44,420 nucleotides of DNA, from the NCBI GenBank assembly GCA_964566075.1, contig CAZMHJ010000004.1:1-44420 (forward strand). The letters run 5' to 3'. The position numbers and the translations under genes are program-made. This document shows, in pieces, positions 8,977 to 16,372 of this stretch. Source of the stretch: CAZMHJ01 sp964566075. GTDB lineage: Bacteria > Patescibacteriota > Saccharimonadia > Saccharimonadales > CAIOMD01. The notes under the pieces are model-generated. The model did no database searches. It worked only from the letters and a program-made list of their open reading frames with translations, and was not told where the DNA came from. Position 1 is the first letter of the stretch, and each line of letters begins with the position of its first letter.

Positions 8977-10191
8977 ATGAGCATATTCAATAAGACAATT
9001 TCATCGCTGTTGCATGGTCATGCCTTTGGTTTTGGCGTTTTTGTGACATTATTTACGTTTTTCTTTTTTGCCGGTGGTTTAGTAGTTGCAAATGGTCAGA
9101 CACTGACACCAAGTGATAGCCATTTAGTGGATTTATATGTTGATAATCAACAAACTACATTGCCTACCCGCGCTGGTACTGTCGGTGATTTTCTTACAAA
9201 AGCAAATATTACCTTGCATGAAGGTGATGTTGTCGAACCAGTAGCTGCAACTCCAATCAATGCCGATAATTTTAGGGTACAGGTATATAGGGCACGCCCT
9301 ATGACTATTATTGATGGGGCCACAACAAAGCGAGTCCTAACAGCGCAGACAAGTCCTTCACTCATAACAAAAGAGGCCGGTTTTACAACCTACCCTGAAG
9401 ACACGCTTACCATTACAACCGCTGATAATTTTGTACAAGACCAAATTTTTGGCGAAAAGCTCATTATTGACAGAGCGACACCTGTTACCATGAGCTTATA
9501 CGGCTCAACTCCAGTAACGTACCGAACACACGCCAAAACCATTACTGAACTTTTAAAAGAAAAGGGTATTACCCCCGAACAAGGTGCAACGGTAACTCCA
9601 TCGGTTAATAGCCCTATTACTGCTAACATGGCAATTTTTATTTCTAAATTTGGTAAAACCGTTATTACCGCAGAAGAAGACATACCATTTGATACGCAAT
9701 CATCAGCTGACCCAACGAAAGATATCGGTACAACTACCGTTATTACTAAGGGAGTCGTTGGGAAAAAACAAGTTGTGTATGAGCTGCAATTACAAGATGG
9801 CAAAGAAATAGGACGCACTAAGCTACAAGAAGCGGTAAAAACTGAACCACAAACTCAAGTACAGACAAAAGGTTCGAAAACTCCTGCCGTTGTATCAGGT
9901 GATCGTATTTCATGGATGCAAGCCGCTGGTATTGCCGAAAGTGACTACTTTTACGTTGACTATATCGTAGGTCACGAAGGTGGCTGGAATGGTACGACTA
10001 AGTATAACCGAGCTGGCAGCGGTGCATATGGCCTTTGTCAGGCGTTGCCCGGCAGCAAAATGGCCTCGGCAGGTTCTGACTGGGCGACCAACCCAGTTAC
10101 GCAGCTTAAGTGGTGTACAGGCTATGCAGTCGGGCGTTATGGTAGCTGGGCAGGGGCATATCAAGCTTGGCTTCGACAAAATTGGTGGTAG
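8977..10191 (+). CDS. exported DUF348/G5-type protein with C-terminal lysozyme/transglycosylase-like domain
   Basis: Likely cell-wall muralytic protein of the general design of resuscitation-promoting factors: signal/anchor helix, DUF348-like repeats, G5-like region, then a lytic domain. The first ~310 residues parallel the preceding gene nearly motif for motif (DSHLVDLYVDNQQTTLPTRA, ADNFRVQVYRARP). The last ~90 residues differ and read like a lysozyme/SLT fold: IVGHEGGWNG with a candidate catalytic glutamate, SGAYGLCQALPGSKM, NPVTQLKWC and YGSWAGAYQAW ending in Trp-Trp. The target might be the bacterium's own wall or, in an episymbiont, that of its host; this is speculation. Confidence 0.88.
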   Translation: MSIFNKTISSLLHGHAFGFGVFVTLFTFFFFAGGLVVANGQTLTPSDSHLVDLYVDNQQTTLPTRAGTVGDFLTKANITLHEGDVVEPVAATPINADNFRVQVYRARPMTIIDGATTKRVLTAQTSPSLITKEAGFTTYPEDTLTITTADNFVQDQIFGEKLIIDRATPVTMSLYGSTPVTYRTHAKTITELLKEKGITPEQGATVTPSVNSPITANMAIFISKFGKTVITAEEDIPFDTQSSADPTKDIGTTTVITKGVVGKKQVVYELQLQDGKEIGRTKLQEAVKTEPQTQVQTKGSKTPAVVSGDRISWMQAAGIAESDYFYVDYIVGHEGGWNGTTKYNRAGSGAYGLCQALPGSKMASAGSDWATNPVTQLKWCTGYAVGRYGSWAGAYQAWLRQNWW

Positions 10192-10194
10192 AAT
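10189..10194 (+). promoter_or_regulatory. -10 box TAGAAT for a leaderless rsmA transcript
   Basis: TAGAAT overlaps the end of the preceding coding region (stop at 10189-10191) and ends eight bases before the ATG of rsmA at 10203, leaving no room for a leader. Confidence 0.5.
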
Positions 10195-10202
10195 TACCAC
10201 TA

Positions 10203-10988
10203 ATGCACAGTCCTACTCCCAAAAAACAACTTGGCCAGCATTGGTTACACGACGAGGCTAGTTTACAAGCCATGGCTTCGGCTGCAAACGTACAGCCAGG
10301 CGATTATGTTGTCGAAATTGGTCCTGGGCTCGGTACGCTCACACAAGTACTACTCAACGCAGGTGCACAGGTGCATGCGATTGAATTTGATCACGAATTA
10401 GCACAATCGCTACCAGCTCGGCTATACGACTCAGAACAGTTTACGTTAACCGAAGCCGATATTATGCAGTTTGACTTTACTATGCTGCCAAAAGACTACA
10501 AAGTGGTGGCAAACATTCCATACTACTTAACATCAGGCCTTATCCGTATTTTGTCCGAATCTACCAACTCACCGCTCGAAGCTGCGCTACTTGTACAAAA
10601 AGAGGTTGCCGAACGAGTCTGCGCTAAACCAGGTGATATGTCAGTTCTGAGCGTGACGACACAAATGTACTTTGAAACTTTTACAGATATGATTGTACCC
10701 GCTGCCTTGTTTACGCCACCACCAAAAGTAGATTCACAAATCCTACGTTTAATTCGGCGCACACAACCATATTTCGGTACTCGGGATAGTAAGCAATTGT
10801 TCCGTCTGGTTAAAGCTGGTTTTAGCGAACGGCGTAAGAAATTACGGAGTAGTCTAAGTGGTGGTTTACAGATGTCAAAAGATGATACTGATGGTTTACT
10901 TACCAAGGCGGGTATCGATAAGGATTTGCGAGCACAAAATCTATCGCTCGATGAGTGGCTCCATTTGTATGACACGTATAAACACTAG
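10203..10988 (+). CDS. rsmA: 16S rRNA (adenine-N6,N6) dimethyltransferase
   Basis: RsmA/KsgA dimethylates two adjacent adenines near the 3' end of 16S rRNA using S-adenosylmethionine. The N-terminal KKQLGQHWLHD, the SAM-binding VVEIGPGLGTLT, the acidic VHAIEFDHEL and the catalytic NIPYYLTS motif are all visible. The C-terminal part has the expected ALFTPPPKVDSQILRL and basic ERRKKLRSSL. The frame is open back to 10167, but ATG 10203 gives the normal family N-terminus and lies just after a -10 box; 261 residues is typical. Confidence 0.95.
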   Translation: MHSPTPKKQLGQHWLHDEASLQAMASAANVQPGDYVVEIGPGLGTLTQVLLNAGAQVHAIEFDHELAQSLPARLYDSEQFTLTEADIMQFDFTMLPKDYKVVANIPYYLTSGLIRILSESTNSPLEAALLVQKEVAERVCAKPGDMSVLSVTTQMYFETFTDMIVPAALFTPPPKVDSQILRLIRRTQPYFGTRDSKQLFRLVKAGFSERRKKLRSSLSGGLQMSKDDTDGLLTKAGIDKDLRAQNLSLDEWLHLYDTYKH

Positions 10989-11008
10989 CAATTTAGTAAT
11001 AAAAGTGC

Positions 11009-11014
11009 TATAAT
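11009..11014 (+). promoter_or_regulatory. -10 box TATAAT of the tmRNA gene
   Basis: TATAAT 59 bases before the mature tmRNA 5' end; transcription would start near 11021 and the precursor leader would be trimmed by RNase P. No clear -35 hexamer is seen. Confidence 0.55.
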
Positions 11015-11072
11015 AATACTTGAGGTGAGTTTAGTGCACCTTACGCCACTTCGCTGTTTACAGCGATGATTC

Positions 11073-11456
11073 GGGGCTGATTTAGCTCGACAGTGGACCT
11101 TAACAAGCGATGCGTGCAAGCCGGCTTTTCACACCGTTACCGTGATAAATCGAATAGATGCAAAAACATCTGCTCGCGAAGCTGTAGCAAACTTGTTTGC
11201 TCGCAGTTTTGCACCAGTCTACGCCTAAGTGCCTAGACGATGTTAGTTTTAGACTTCAGATATAGTACTAACGTCTTATTTTTTCTGGATGCCAATCTGG
11301 GCGCTACTCGAGTCTAGGTTGTAAGCTTTTCGAGTTGCTGTAGTAAACGTTTTGTTTGTTTAGCCGTTTAGTACCTAAGACCTTAAATAAACTACGCTTG
11401 TAGTACGTTCGCACGTTAACCATTGGACGCGGGAGCATTACCCGCCAGCTCCACCA
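11073..11456 (+). ncRNA. ssrA: transfer-messenger RNA (tmRNA)
   Basis: tmRNA rescues stalled ribosomes and tags the unfinished peptide. The 5' GGGGCUG (11073-11079) pairs with CAGCUCC before ACCA (11447-11456), forming the alanine-tRNA-like acceptor end. A T-arm stem GCGGG/CCCGC lies just before it. The internal reading frame at 11160-11228 begins at GCA after AUAGAU and encodes AKTSAREAVANLFARSFAPVYA, then UAA. The predicted T-loop is AGCAUUA rather than the usual UUCRANY, and the tag ends in Val-Tyr-Ala rather than Leu-Ala-Ala. The remaining ~220 bases would form the pseudoknots. A strong terminator follows directly. Confidence 0.93.
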
Positions 11457-11457
11457 C

Positions 11458-11491
11458 AAAAAGCCGAACCCTTCTGGGCTGGGCTTTTTTT
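11458..11491 (+). terminator. Rho-independent terminator of ssrA
   Basis: An AAAAGCC arm and a GGGCTTTT arm enclose an inner CCC...GGG pairing and run into a stretch of T residues, two bases after the tmRNA 3' end. Confidence 0.8.
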
Positions 11492-11493
11492 GA

Positions 11494-11499
11494 TATCAT
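11494..11499 (+). promoter_or_regulatory. -10 box TATCAT for a leaderless HD-domain gene
   Basis: TATCAT lies immediately after the tmRNA terminator and ends seven bases before ATG 11507, the same spacing as at metG, mnmA and alaS. Confidence 0.5.
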
Positions 11500-11506
11500 A
11501 AAAGTG

Positions 11507-12127
11507 ATGAAAGCCAGTACAAAGCTCATTGATAATTGTCTTACGATTATTAACGAAAAGTACGGTACACACAGCCAGCACTATTTGCCATACCATAACG
11601 AAGAGCACGCGCATGATGTGATGGATGCTGCAAAAGCTATTGGCATTGAAAGTGCCGTATTACCGCACGAGCTGGAATTGCTCGAAATTGCGGCTTGTTT
11701 TCATGATGTTGAACATGGAATCGGCCACGGAGAAGATGAAAGAACCAGTGCCGAAATTGCTGGCAGTTGTATGCAGCAAGCCGGCTACACAGTAGCCGAT
11801 ATAAAACGAGTTAAGGCAATGATTTTGGCCACGGTCGTATCGTTTAAAGACGGGACTATATACCAATCGGCTAGCGAAGATGTTTTAACACAAATTATTG
11901 CCGATGCTGACCTAGCAAGTTTTGGAAGACCATTTAATACATTCTGGGACAGGTCGCTAAAACTACGTGCAGAAAATGGTCAGATAGATGAATTGATAGG
12001 CGAAGTGAAAGACACATTTATTTCAACACAAAAACAAGTATTACAAAAGCATCAGTATTATTTGCAGGCTACAGAGATAGTTTTCCCGCATAAAAGTACT
12101 AATATACGTCGCCTTGATTCCGTATAA
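11507..12127 (+). CDS. HD-domain metal-dependent phosphohydrolase
   Basis: 206-residue protein with an HD-superfamily metal site: an early histidine in YHNEEHAHDVMDAA, the paired HD in ACFHDVEHG, a further histidine in GHGEDERTS, and a later aspartate in IIADADLASFG. Such proteins hydrolyse phosphoesters of nucleotides or related molecules; nothing here identifies the substrate. The open frame extends upstream into the tmRNA 3' end (11423), which is not credible as coding; ATG 11507 is chosen because it sits seven bases after a -10 box. No operon partner upstream; the ABC transporter downstream has its own promoter. Confidence 0.83.
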   Translation: MKASTKLIDNCLTIINEKYGTHSQHYLPYHNEEHAHDVMDAAKAIGIESAVLPHELELLEIAACFHDVEHGIGHGEDERTSAEIAGSCMQQAGYTVADIKRVKAMILATVVSFKDGTIYQSASEDVLTQIIADADLASFGRPFNTFWDRSLKLRAENGQIDELIGEVKDTFISTQKQVLQKHQYYLQATEIVFPHKSTNIRRLDSV

Positions 12128-12145
12128 TTATTGGTTATTCACGCG

Positions 12146-12151
12146 TATACT
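12146..12151 (+). promoter_or_regulatory. -10 box TATACT of the ABC transporter operon
   Basis: TATACT, then a ~20-base leader with the strong Shine-Dalgarno AAGGGG (12166-12171) five bases before GTG 12177. Confidence 0.5.
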
Positions 12152-12176
12152 GTAAGGGTAAGTATAAGGGGTATTT

Positions 12177-12866
12177 GTGCTTGAACTGAAGAACGTAACG
12201 AAAGTCTATGGTAAAAAGGAAAACGCATTTAGTGCGCTTAAAAAAATAAGTCTAACGTTTGAGCCAGGTACTACCAATGCCATCGTCGGCAAAAGTGGTT
12301 CGGGTAAAAGCACGATGCTCCATATCTTGATTGGGCTCGATAGGGCAACCGAAGGCAGCGTACTATTTGATGGCAAAAATATTTTAAAAGATGTTGATAC
12401 TGATACGTGGCGCGGTCGTAATGTTGGTATTGTGTTTCAGCAGTTCTTTTTACAGCCGACCGATAGCGTCGTAGAAAACGTTGCACTCCCACTTAAAATT
12501 CAAGGGACTAATAAAAAAAATCGTATCAAAAAAGCACTTGCTGCACTTGAGCAAGTTGGTTTAACCGACAAGGCTCGTAATAAAGCCAATGACTTATCCG
12601 GAGGTCAGAAACAACGTGTGGCGATTGCACGTGCACTCGTTGACAACCCTGCAATTGTGATTGCAGACGAGCCAACAGGTAATCTCGATAGTGAAAACGG
12701 AGCAACAGTAGAGAAGCTACTATTTGATTTAAATAAAAAACTCGGCACAACACTCATTATTGTTACGCACGATGAAGATTTAGCGCATAAATGTCAGCGC
12801 GTTATTTACCTAAAGGATGGAGCCGTTGAAAAGGACACAGTCAAGGCACGAAAGGGGGCAAAATAA
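12177..12866 (+). CDS. ABC transporter ATPase, MacB/LolD type
   Basis: Cytoplasmic ATP-binding subunit of an exporter-like ABC system, 229 residues. Walker A (GKSGSGKST), Q-loop (VFQQFFLQP), signature (LSGGQKQRVAIARAL), Walker B (IVIADEPTGNLDS) and the switch histidine (IIVTHDED) are all intact. It matches the MacB/LolD/FtsE subgroup. The start is GTG with AAGGGG upstream. The gene overlaps the permease start by one base (TAATG), so the two are surely one unit. Substrate unknown; relatives extrude peptides, extract lipoproteins or relay mechanical signals to wall hydrolases. Confidence 0.93.
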   Translation: MLELKNVTKVYGKKENAFSALKKISLTFEPGTTNAIVGKSGSGKSTMLHILIGLDRATEGSVLFDGKNILKDVDTDTWRGRNVGIVFQQFFLQPTDSVVENVALPLKIQGTNKKNRIKKALAALEQVGLTDKARNKANDLSGGQKQRVAIARALVDNPAIVIADEPTGNLDSENGATVEKLLFDLNKKLGTTLIIVTHDEDLAHKCQRVIYLKDGAVEKDTVKARKGAK

Positions 12867-14134
12867 TGCGCGTAATCGACATTGCATCTACCGCAAATAC
12901 AAACTTACGCCGTTCGAAGCTCCGTACCTTTTTAACCCTACTCGCCATCGGTATTGGAACATTTACGCTAAGTTTAAGCCTCGGTTTGGGCGAAGGCTTA
13001 CGTAATTACATTTCTTCACAACTTGGCGAATATAAAGGTGTTAATTTGTATCAAGTAACAAAAGCAGGTGCTGATGGCTTTAGTAGTGGGTTTGGCAATG
13101 GTGATCCAAAAGAGTATGACGCTAATAAAGCAAACGCTGCTAATAACTTTGCCGACTCATTTTTAACAACTGCAGATATAGAAAAAATACAATCGACAAA
13201 AGGAGTGGCGAGTGTGCAATTGCCATACACGGCTGTATTCGAATATGCTACCGCGCCAAACGGCACAAAATACGACGCTCCTAACAGTACCTTTATTGCC
13301 CAAATGCCAATGCGTATTACAGAAGGAACGACGCTAACCGCTGGAGCGGATGCGGGGCAAGTACTACTTTCGCGCAAATATGTATCACTTGTAGGTGCAT
13401 CTAGTTCGAGCGAAGCAGTCGGAAAAAAAATAACAGTGAGCTATAAAACAATTGACGGTGGAGTGATAACAGATACATTTACCGTAAAAGGATTATACGA
13501 ACCAACCCTTGTTGATGCACCAATTACCATCAGCCAACCAGACGCCCAGCGTATTGCAACTGCGCAAGCGTTACTCGGTAAGCCTCAGTTTTTTTACCTA
13601 TACACTACACGGGCAAATGACGTTACTGACGCACAGTTTAAGGCTAACTTAAAAGCTGCTCAGTTTAGCGCACAAAGCTTAGAAGATATTAACAATACCT
13701 TAAATAGTATTGTTACAGGTGTACAGATTTCTCTGGCAGCGTTTAGTGGTATTGCTATTTTGGCAGCAGTTGTTGGTGTTATTAACACCTTATTTATGGC
13801 AGTACTTGAGCGGACTCGTGAAATTGGATTATTTAGAGCTCTCGGCGCAAAAAGAAAAACAATCTTTAGTTTGTTTAGTTTTGAGGCTATGCTTCTCGGG
13901 TTCTGGGGGAGTGTAGGTGGGCTTATCTTTGCACTGCTTGCACAAACACTCATAAATTCGGTTGCGAAGAAAACGTTCTTAAAAGGAATAGAGGGTATCC
14001 AGCTGCTTAACATCACACCCTCATTAATGATCACTATTGTGATAATTATGGCCGTAATTACGTTGATAGCAGGTCTTATACCCGCACTAAAGGCAAGTCG
14101 GCTCGACCCTATTGACGCACTTCGCTACGAATAA
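12866..14134 (+). CDS. ABC transporter permease, MacB/FtsX family
   Basis: Membrane partner of the preceding ATPase, 422 residues. One N-terminal transmembrane helix (about residues 20-40) is followed by a large extracytoplasmic domain (about 45-280, MacB periplasmic-core-like) and three C-terminal helices. The family ending GLIPALKASRLDPIDALRYE is present, as is the RTREIGLFRALGAKRKTI cytoplasmic coupling segment. The subfamily works by moving the extracellular domain rather than by a classical channel. No accessory membrane-fusion protein gene is adjacent. The FKBP gene downstream has its own -10 box. Confidence 0.92.
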   Translation: MRVIDIASTANTNLRRSKLRTFLTLLAIGIGTFTLSLSLGLGEGLRNYISSQLGEYKGVNLYQVTKAGADGFSSGFGNGDPKEYDANKANAANNFADSFLTTADIEKIQSTKGVASVQLPYTAVFEYATAPNGTKYDAPNSTFIAQMPMRITEGTTLTAGADAGQVLLSRKYVSLVGASSSSEAVGKKITVSYKTIDGGVITDTFTVKGLYEPTLVDAPITISQPDAQRIATAQALLGKPQFFYLYTTRANDVTDAQFKANLKAAQFSAQSLEDINNTLNSIVTGVQISLAAFSGIAILAAVVGVINTLFMAVLERTREIGLFRALGAKRKTIFSLFSFEAMLLGFWGSVGGLIFALLAQTLINSVAKKTFLKGIEGIQLLNITPSLMITIVIIMAVITLIAGLIPALKASRLDPIDALRYE

Positions 14135-14160
14135 CGCTTTTGTATAACAACTAAACAACG

Positions 14161-14166
14161 TACAAT
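14161..14166 (+). promoter_or_regulatory. -10 box TACAAT for a leaderless FKBP transcript
   Basis: TACAAT ends seven bases before ATG 14174. No ribosome-binding sequence is present between them. Confidence 0.6.
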
Positions 14167-14173
14167 GTAATAA

Positions 14174-14928
14174 ATGTCAAAAAAAGAAATACTCACAACG
14201 GTATTAGTTTTGGTTGTATTAATAGGTGGTAGTATTGGTGGCTTTTTGGTATGGAATCACTACGATCAATATAAGAAGAGCCAACAAACACAACAAGCTG
14301 CACAAACCACAACTGGGACTCAAGATATTGCCTTGCAACAATCANNNNNNNNNNNNNNNNNNNNNNNNNNNNNNNNNNNNNNNNNNNNNNNNNNNNNNNN
14401 NNNNNNNNNNNNNNNNNNNNNNNNNNNNNNNNNNNNNNNNNNNNACAACAAGCTGCACAAACCACAACTGGGACTCAAGATATTGCCTTGCAACAATCAA
14501 AAACAACAATCGGCTCAAGTTCTAGTAGTAACTCAAGCTCAAATGGGGCCCCTGACCCGTCACAGTTTAGCCAGTACGATAAGTATAAAGATGCCGAAAG
14601 CGCCTTATTTGGTGACATTCAGACAGGTACTGGTACAGAAGTAAAAGCGGGTACTAAAGTTGGTGTTACCTATAAAGGTTGGCTCACAAATGGCACACTG
14701 TTTGATCAATCAAAACCAGATGATACCGGTACAGTACAACCTCTTGTGTTTACGGTTGGCGAACATAAAGTTATACCTGGCTTTGAGCAAGATATGGTAG
14801 GTATGAAAGTTGGAGGTACTCGACTGATGATTATTCCACCAAAAGCTGGCTATGGTAGCACTGCTCAAAATGGCATACCAGCTAATTCGGTACTCGTATT
14901 TCAAGTTCATTTAGTCGATGCTTTGTAA
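14174..14928 (+). CDS. membrane-anchored FKBP-type peptidyl-prolyl isomerase (split by an assembly gap)
   Basis: Extracytoplasmic prolyl isomerase assisting folding of exported proteins. An N-terminal transmembrane anchor (about residues 6-26) is followed by a Gln/Thr/Ser-rich linker and a C-terminal FKBP domain: VTYKGWLTNGTLFDQS, VIPGFEQDMVGMKVGGTR and PPKAGYGS, then IPANSVLVFQVHLVDAL. The gene contains 100 Ns (14345-14444), flanked by two exact copies of a 55-base segment. Joining base 14344 directly to 14500 restores one uninterrupted 199-residue frame, so the true gene is very probably intact. As assembled, the extra 155 bases break the frame. Confidence 0.88.
14290..14344 (+). repeat. 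55-base direct repeat, copy 1 (contig-end overlap)
   Basis: Identical to 14445-14499 on the far side of the N run. A 55-base exact match ending exactly at the gap is the expected signature of two contigs that overlap by one k-mer length and were scaffolded without merging. Confidence 0.9.
14345..14444. other. 100-N scaffold gap
   Basis: Exactly 100 unknown bases, a conventional placeholder length. The flanking duplicate implies that no real sequence is missing. Confidence 0.97.
14445..14499 (+). repeat. 55-base direct repeat, copy 2 (contig-end overlap)
   Basis: Exact second copy of 14290-14344. It starts at the first base after the gap. Confidence 0.9.
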
Positions 14929-14930
14929 GT

Positions 14931-15098
14931 ATGGACGAACCAGCTGCTCTACCATGTGCTGATAAGCTAACCTTTGGTACAAAAGATGAGGCGTCAGCTT
15001 CTGCTGTGGTAGTCCAGTATCAACACGGTACAAAAGTACGCCCGTATCAGTGTAAATACTGCAGCCTATGGCATCTGACTTCAGACTACAACGAGTAG
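14931..15098 (+). CDS. 55-residue zinc-ribbon-like small protein
   Basis: A short gene two bases after the FKBP stop, ATG to TAG, 55 residues. The C-terminal part reads KVRPYQCKYCSLWHLTS: a Cys-x2-Cys knuckle with a following Trp-His, typical of tiny zinc-binding proteins. A further cysteine at position 9 (LPCADK) and the histidine could complete a metal site. No strong Shine-Dalgarno is seen, so translation is probably coupled to FKBP termination. Function unknown. Evidence that it is real is the motif and the tight spacing, not length. Confidence 0.68.
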   Translation: MDEPAALPCADKLTFGTKDEASASAVVVQYQHGTKVRPYQCKYCSLWHLTSDYNE

Positions 15099-15125
15099 TG
15101 TACAATTATCTGTAAGGAACTAACT

Positions 15126-15416
15126 ATGATTTTTAAGAAAAAACCCAAACAACCAAAAATATCTGTTATCCAAAATCATCCAATGTCGTATCTAGATAAG
15201 CGATCACGCAGTTATCACAAAATTGTCATGACTGCATTTACCGGTGTATTTGGACTCGCAGGTATGGCATATATTTTTAGCTCTAATGCTGCCACACCGG
15301 GAACCGATACTTCTAAAAACTCCAATACGTCACTTATTTTATTAGCTATCGGTCTCGCGCTAACAGCAACCGTATTAGTAGTTGCTCTTGTAATATTATC
15401 TCGACGAAAAGATTGA
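15126..15416 (+). CDS. small two-helix membrane protein, unrecognised
   Basis: 96 residues: a basic N-terminus (FKKKPKQPK), a transmembrane helix at about 33-52, a short polar loop (NAATPGTDTSKNSN), a second helix at about 68-90, and a basic tail (SRRKD). Both ends should be cytoplasmic. TACAAT (15101-15106) and AAGGA (15114-15118) precede the ATG with good spacing. It heads a group of three surface-protein genes; its N-terminal region resembles that of the beta-helix protein two genes on (basic linker, helix, then SNAA or SHAA), so they may share a localisation role. Confidence 0.75.
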   Translation: MIFKKKPKQPKISVIQNHPMSYLDKRSRSYHKIVMTAFTGVFGLAGMAYIFSSNAATPGTDTSKNSNTSLILLAIGLALTATVLVVALVILSRRKD

Positions 15417-15430
15417 TGGGATAAGGGGCA

Positions 15431-16372
15431 ATGAAAGAGACCCTAAACACACGATTGATCAACGCTTTAGTGCTATGTATAGTACTGTTGCTATGTACTA
15501 TTAGACTTATAGTCACAACGCCTGTGCAAGCTGCGGGTTGCTCAAACACTTCAAACTTTGGTAGCGCAACATGGACAGTGAATGTCCCGGAGGCAGGTCA
15601 GTATGTAATCTGGTCACGAATTAATACGCCGAATACTACAGGCGCACAGTTTCAACTGGACATAGACGGTGGTAATTGTTGGCAAGTTGGTGGTGGGCAG
15701 CAATCTAACACATGGACATGGGTAAACTGGTATGGCGGTAATCAAGCGCAAAAAATAACGCATAACTTCACAAGTTCGGGTACGCACACACTTAAAGCTA
15801 TAGGCCTTCTGGCTGGTGTGCAGATAGATCGAATTATTCTGCTCGGAAATGACGAAAAATGTAGTGACAATTCGACAACCCCGACTGGAAATGGTGATAA
15901 TTGTGGATCTGCTCCAGCAGCACTCCAGACCGGCACAACGCAAGAACCTAGTAATGTCATTACGTCAGGCACAACAACCCCAACTATTGTTGCGCAAAAT
16001 AGTTCTAATATTGCCGAGACTACCTACATTGTTGATGGTAAAGTTGTCCAGACATCAAAAGGTGCAGCGCCATTGAATACGGCAAAATTAGCCAATGGGG
16101 CGCATAGTGTACAAACAGTTGTGACATTAAAAGACGGACAAAAAATCACCGAAACCCAGACTATACAGGTAGAAAATAAACCAAATTTAATCAAGATTAT
16201 TGGTATTACATTGCTTACATTAGCGGTTTTTTCGCTGGTAGGTCTTATGGTTTGGATATTTATATCAAAGAGGACAAGTAGAAAATATCGTCAAATCCAT
16301 GAAATACAATCACTTGATAATATAGAGCCAATTGTCGTTAAGCCTCAAAACGAAGGGCTAAAGAATGACTGA
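15431..16372 (+). CDS. cell-surface protein with carbohydrate-binding-like domain
   Basis: Signal peptide to about residue 35 (PVQAAG). Then comes a beta-sandwich of about 120 residues with the pattern of CBM6/35-like or malectin-like modules: WTVNVPEAGQYVIWSRI, TWTWVNWYGG, SGTHTLKAIGLLAGVQIDRI. A Thr/Ser/Asn-rich spacer and an Ig-like segment follow (TYIVDGKVVQTSKG, GAHSVQTVVTLKDGQKI). A C-terminal transmembrane helix lies at about 255-280 with a basic tail. Paired cysteines suggest disulfides. The protein would sit on the outer face, and sugar binding is inferred from the fold. It overlaps the next gene by eight bases. Confidence 0.8.
   Translation: MKETLNTRLINALVLCIVLLLCTIRLIVTTPVQAAGCSNTSNFGSATWTVNVPEAGQYVIWSRINTPNTTGAQFQLDIDGGNCWQVGGGQQSNTWTWVNWYGGNQAQKITHNFTSSGTHTLKAIGLLAGVQIDRIILLGNDEKCSDNSTTPTGNGDNCGSAPAALQTGTTQEPSNVITSGTTTPTIVAQNSSNIAETTYIVDGKVVQTSKGAAPLNTAKLANGAHSVQTVVTLKDGQKITETQTIQVENKPNLIKIIGITLLTLAVFSLVGLMVWIFISKRTSRKYRQIHEIQSLDNIEPIVVKPQNEGLKND

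Noticed and set aside
11423..11506. Upstream extension of the HD-domain gene
   Set aside because: It would place coding sequence within the tmRNA 3' end and terminator; ATG 11507 follows a -10 box.
14290..14499. Genuine tandem repeat within the FKBP linker
   Set aside because: The copies are exact, end at the N run on both sides, and keeping both breaks the frame; an assembly overlap explains all three facts.
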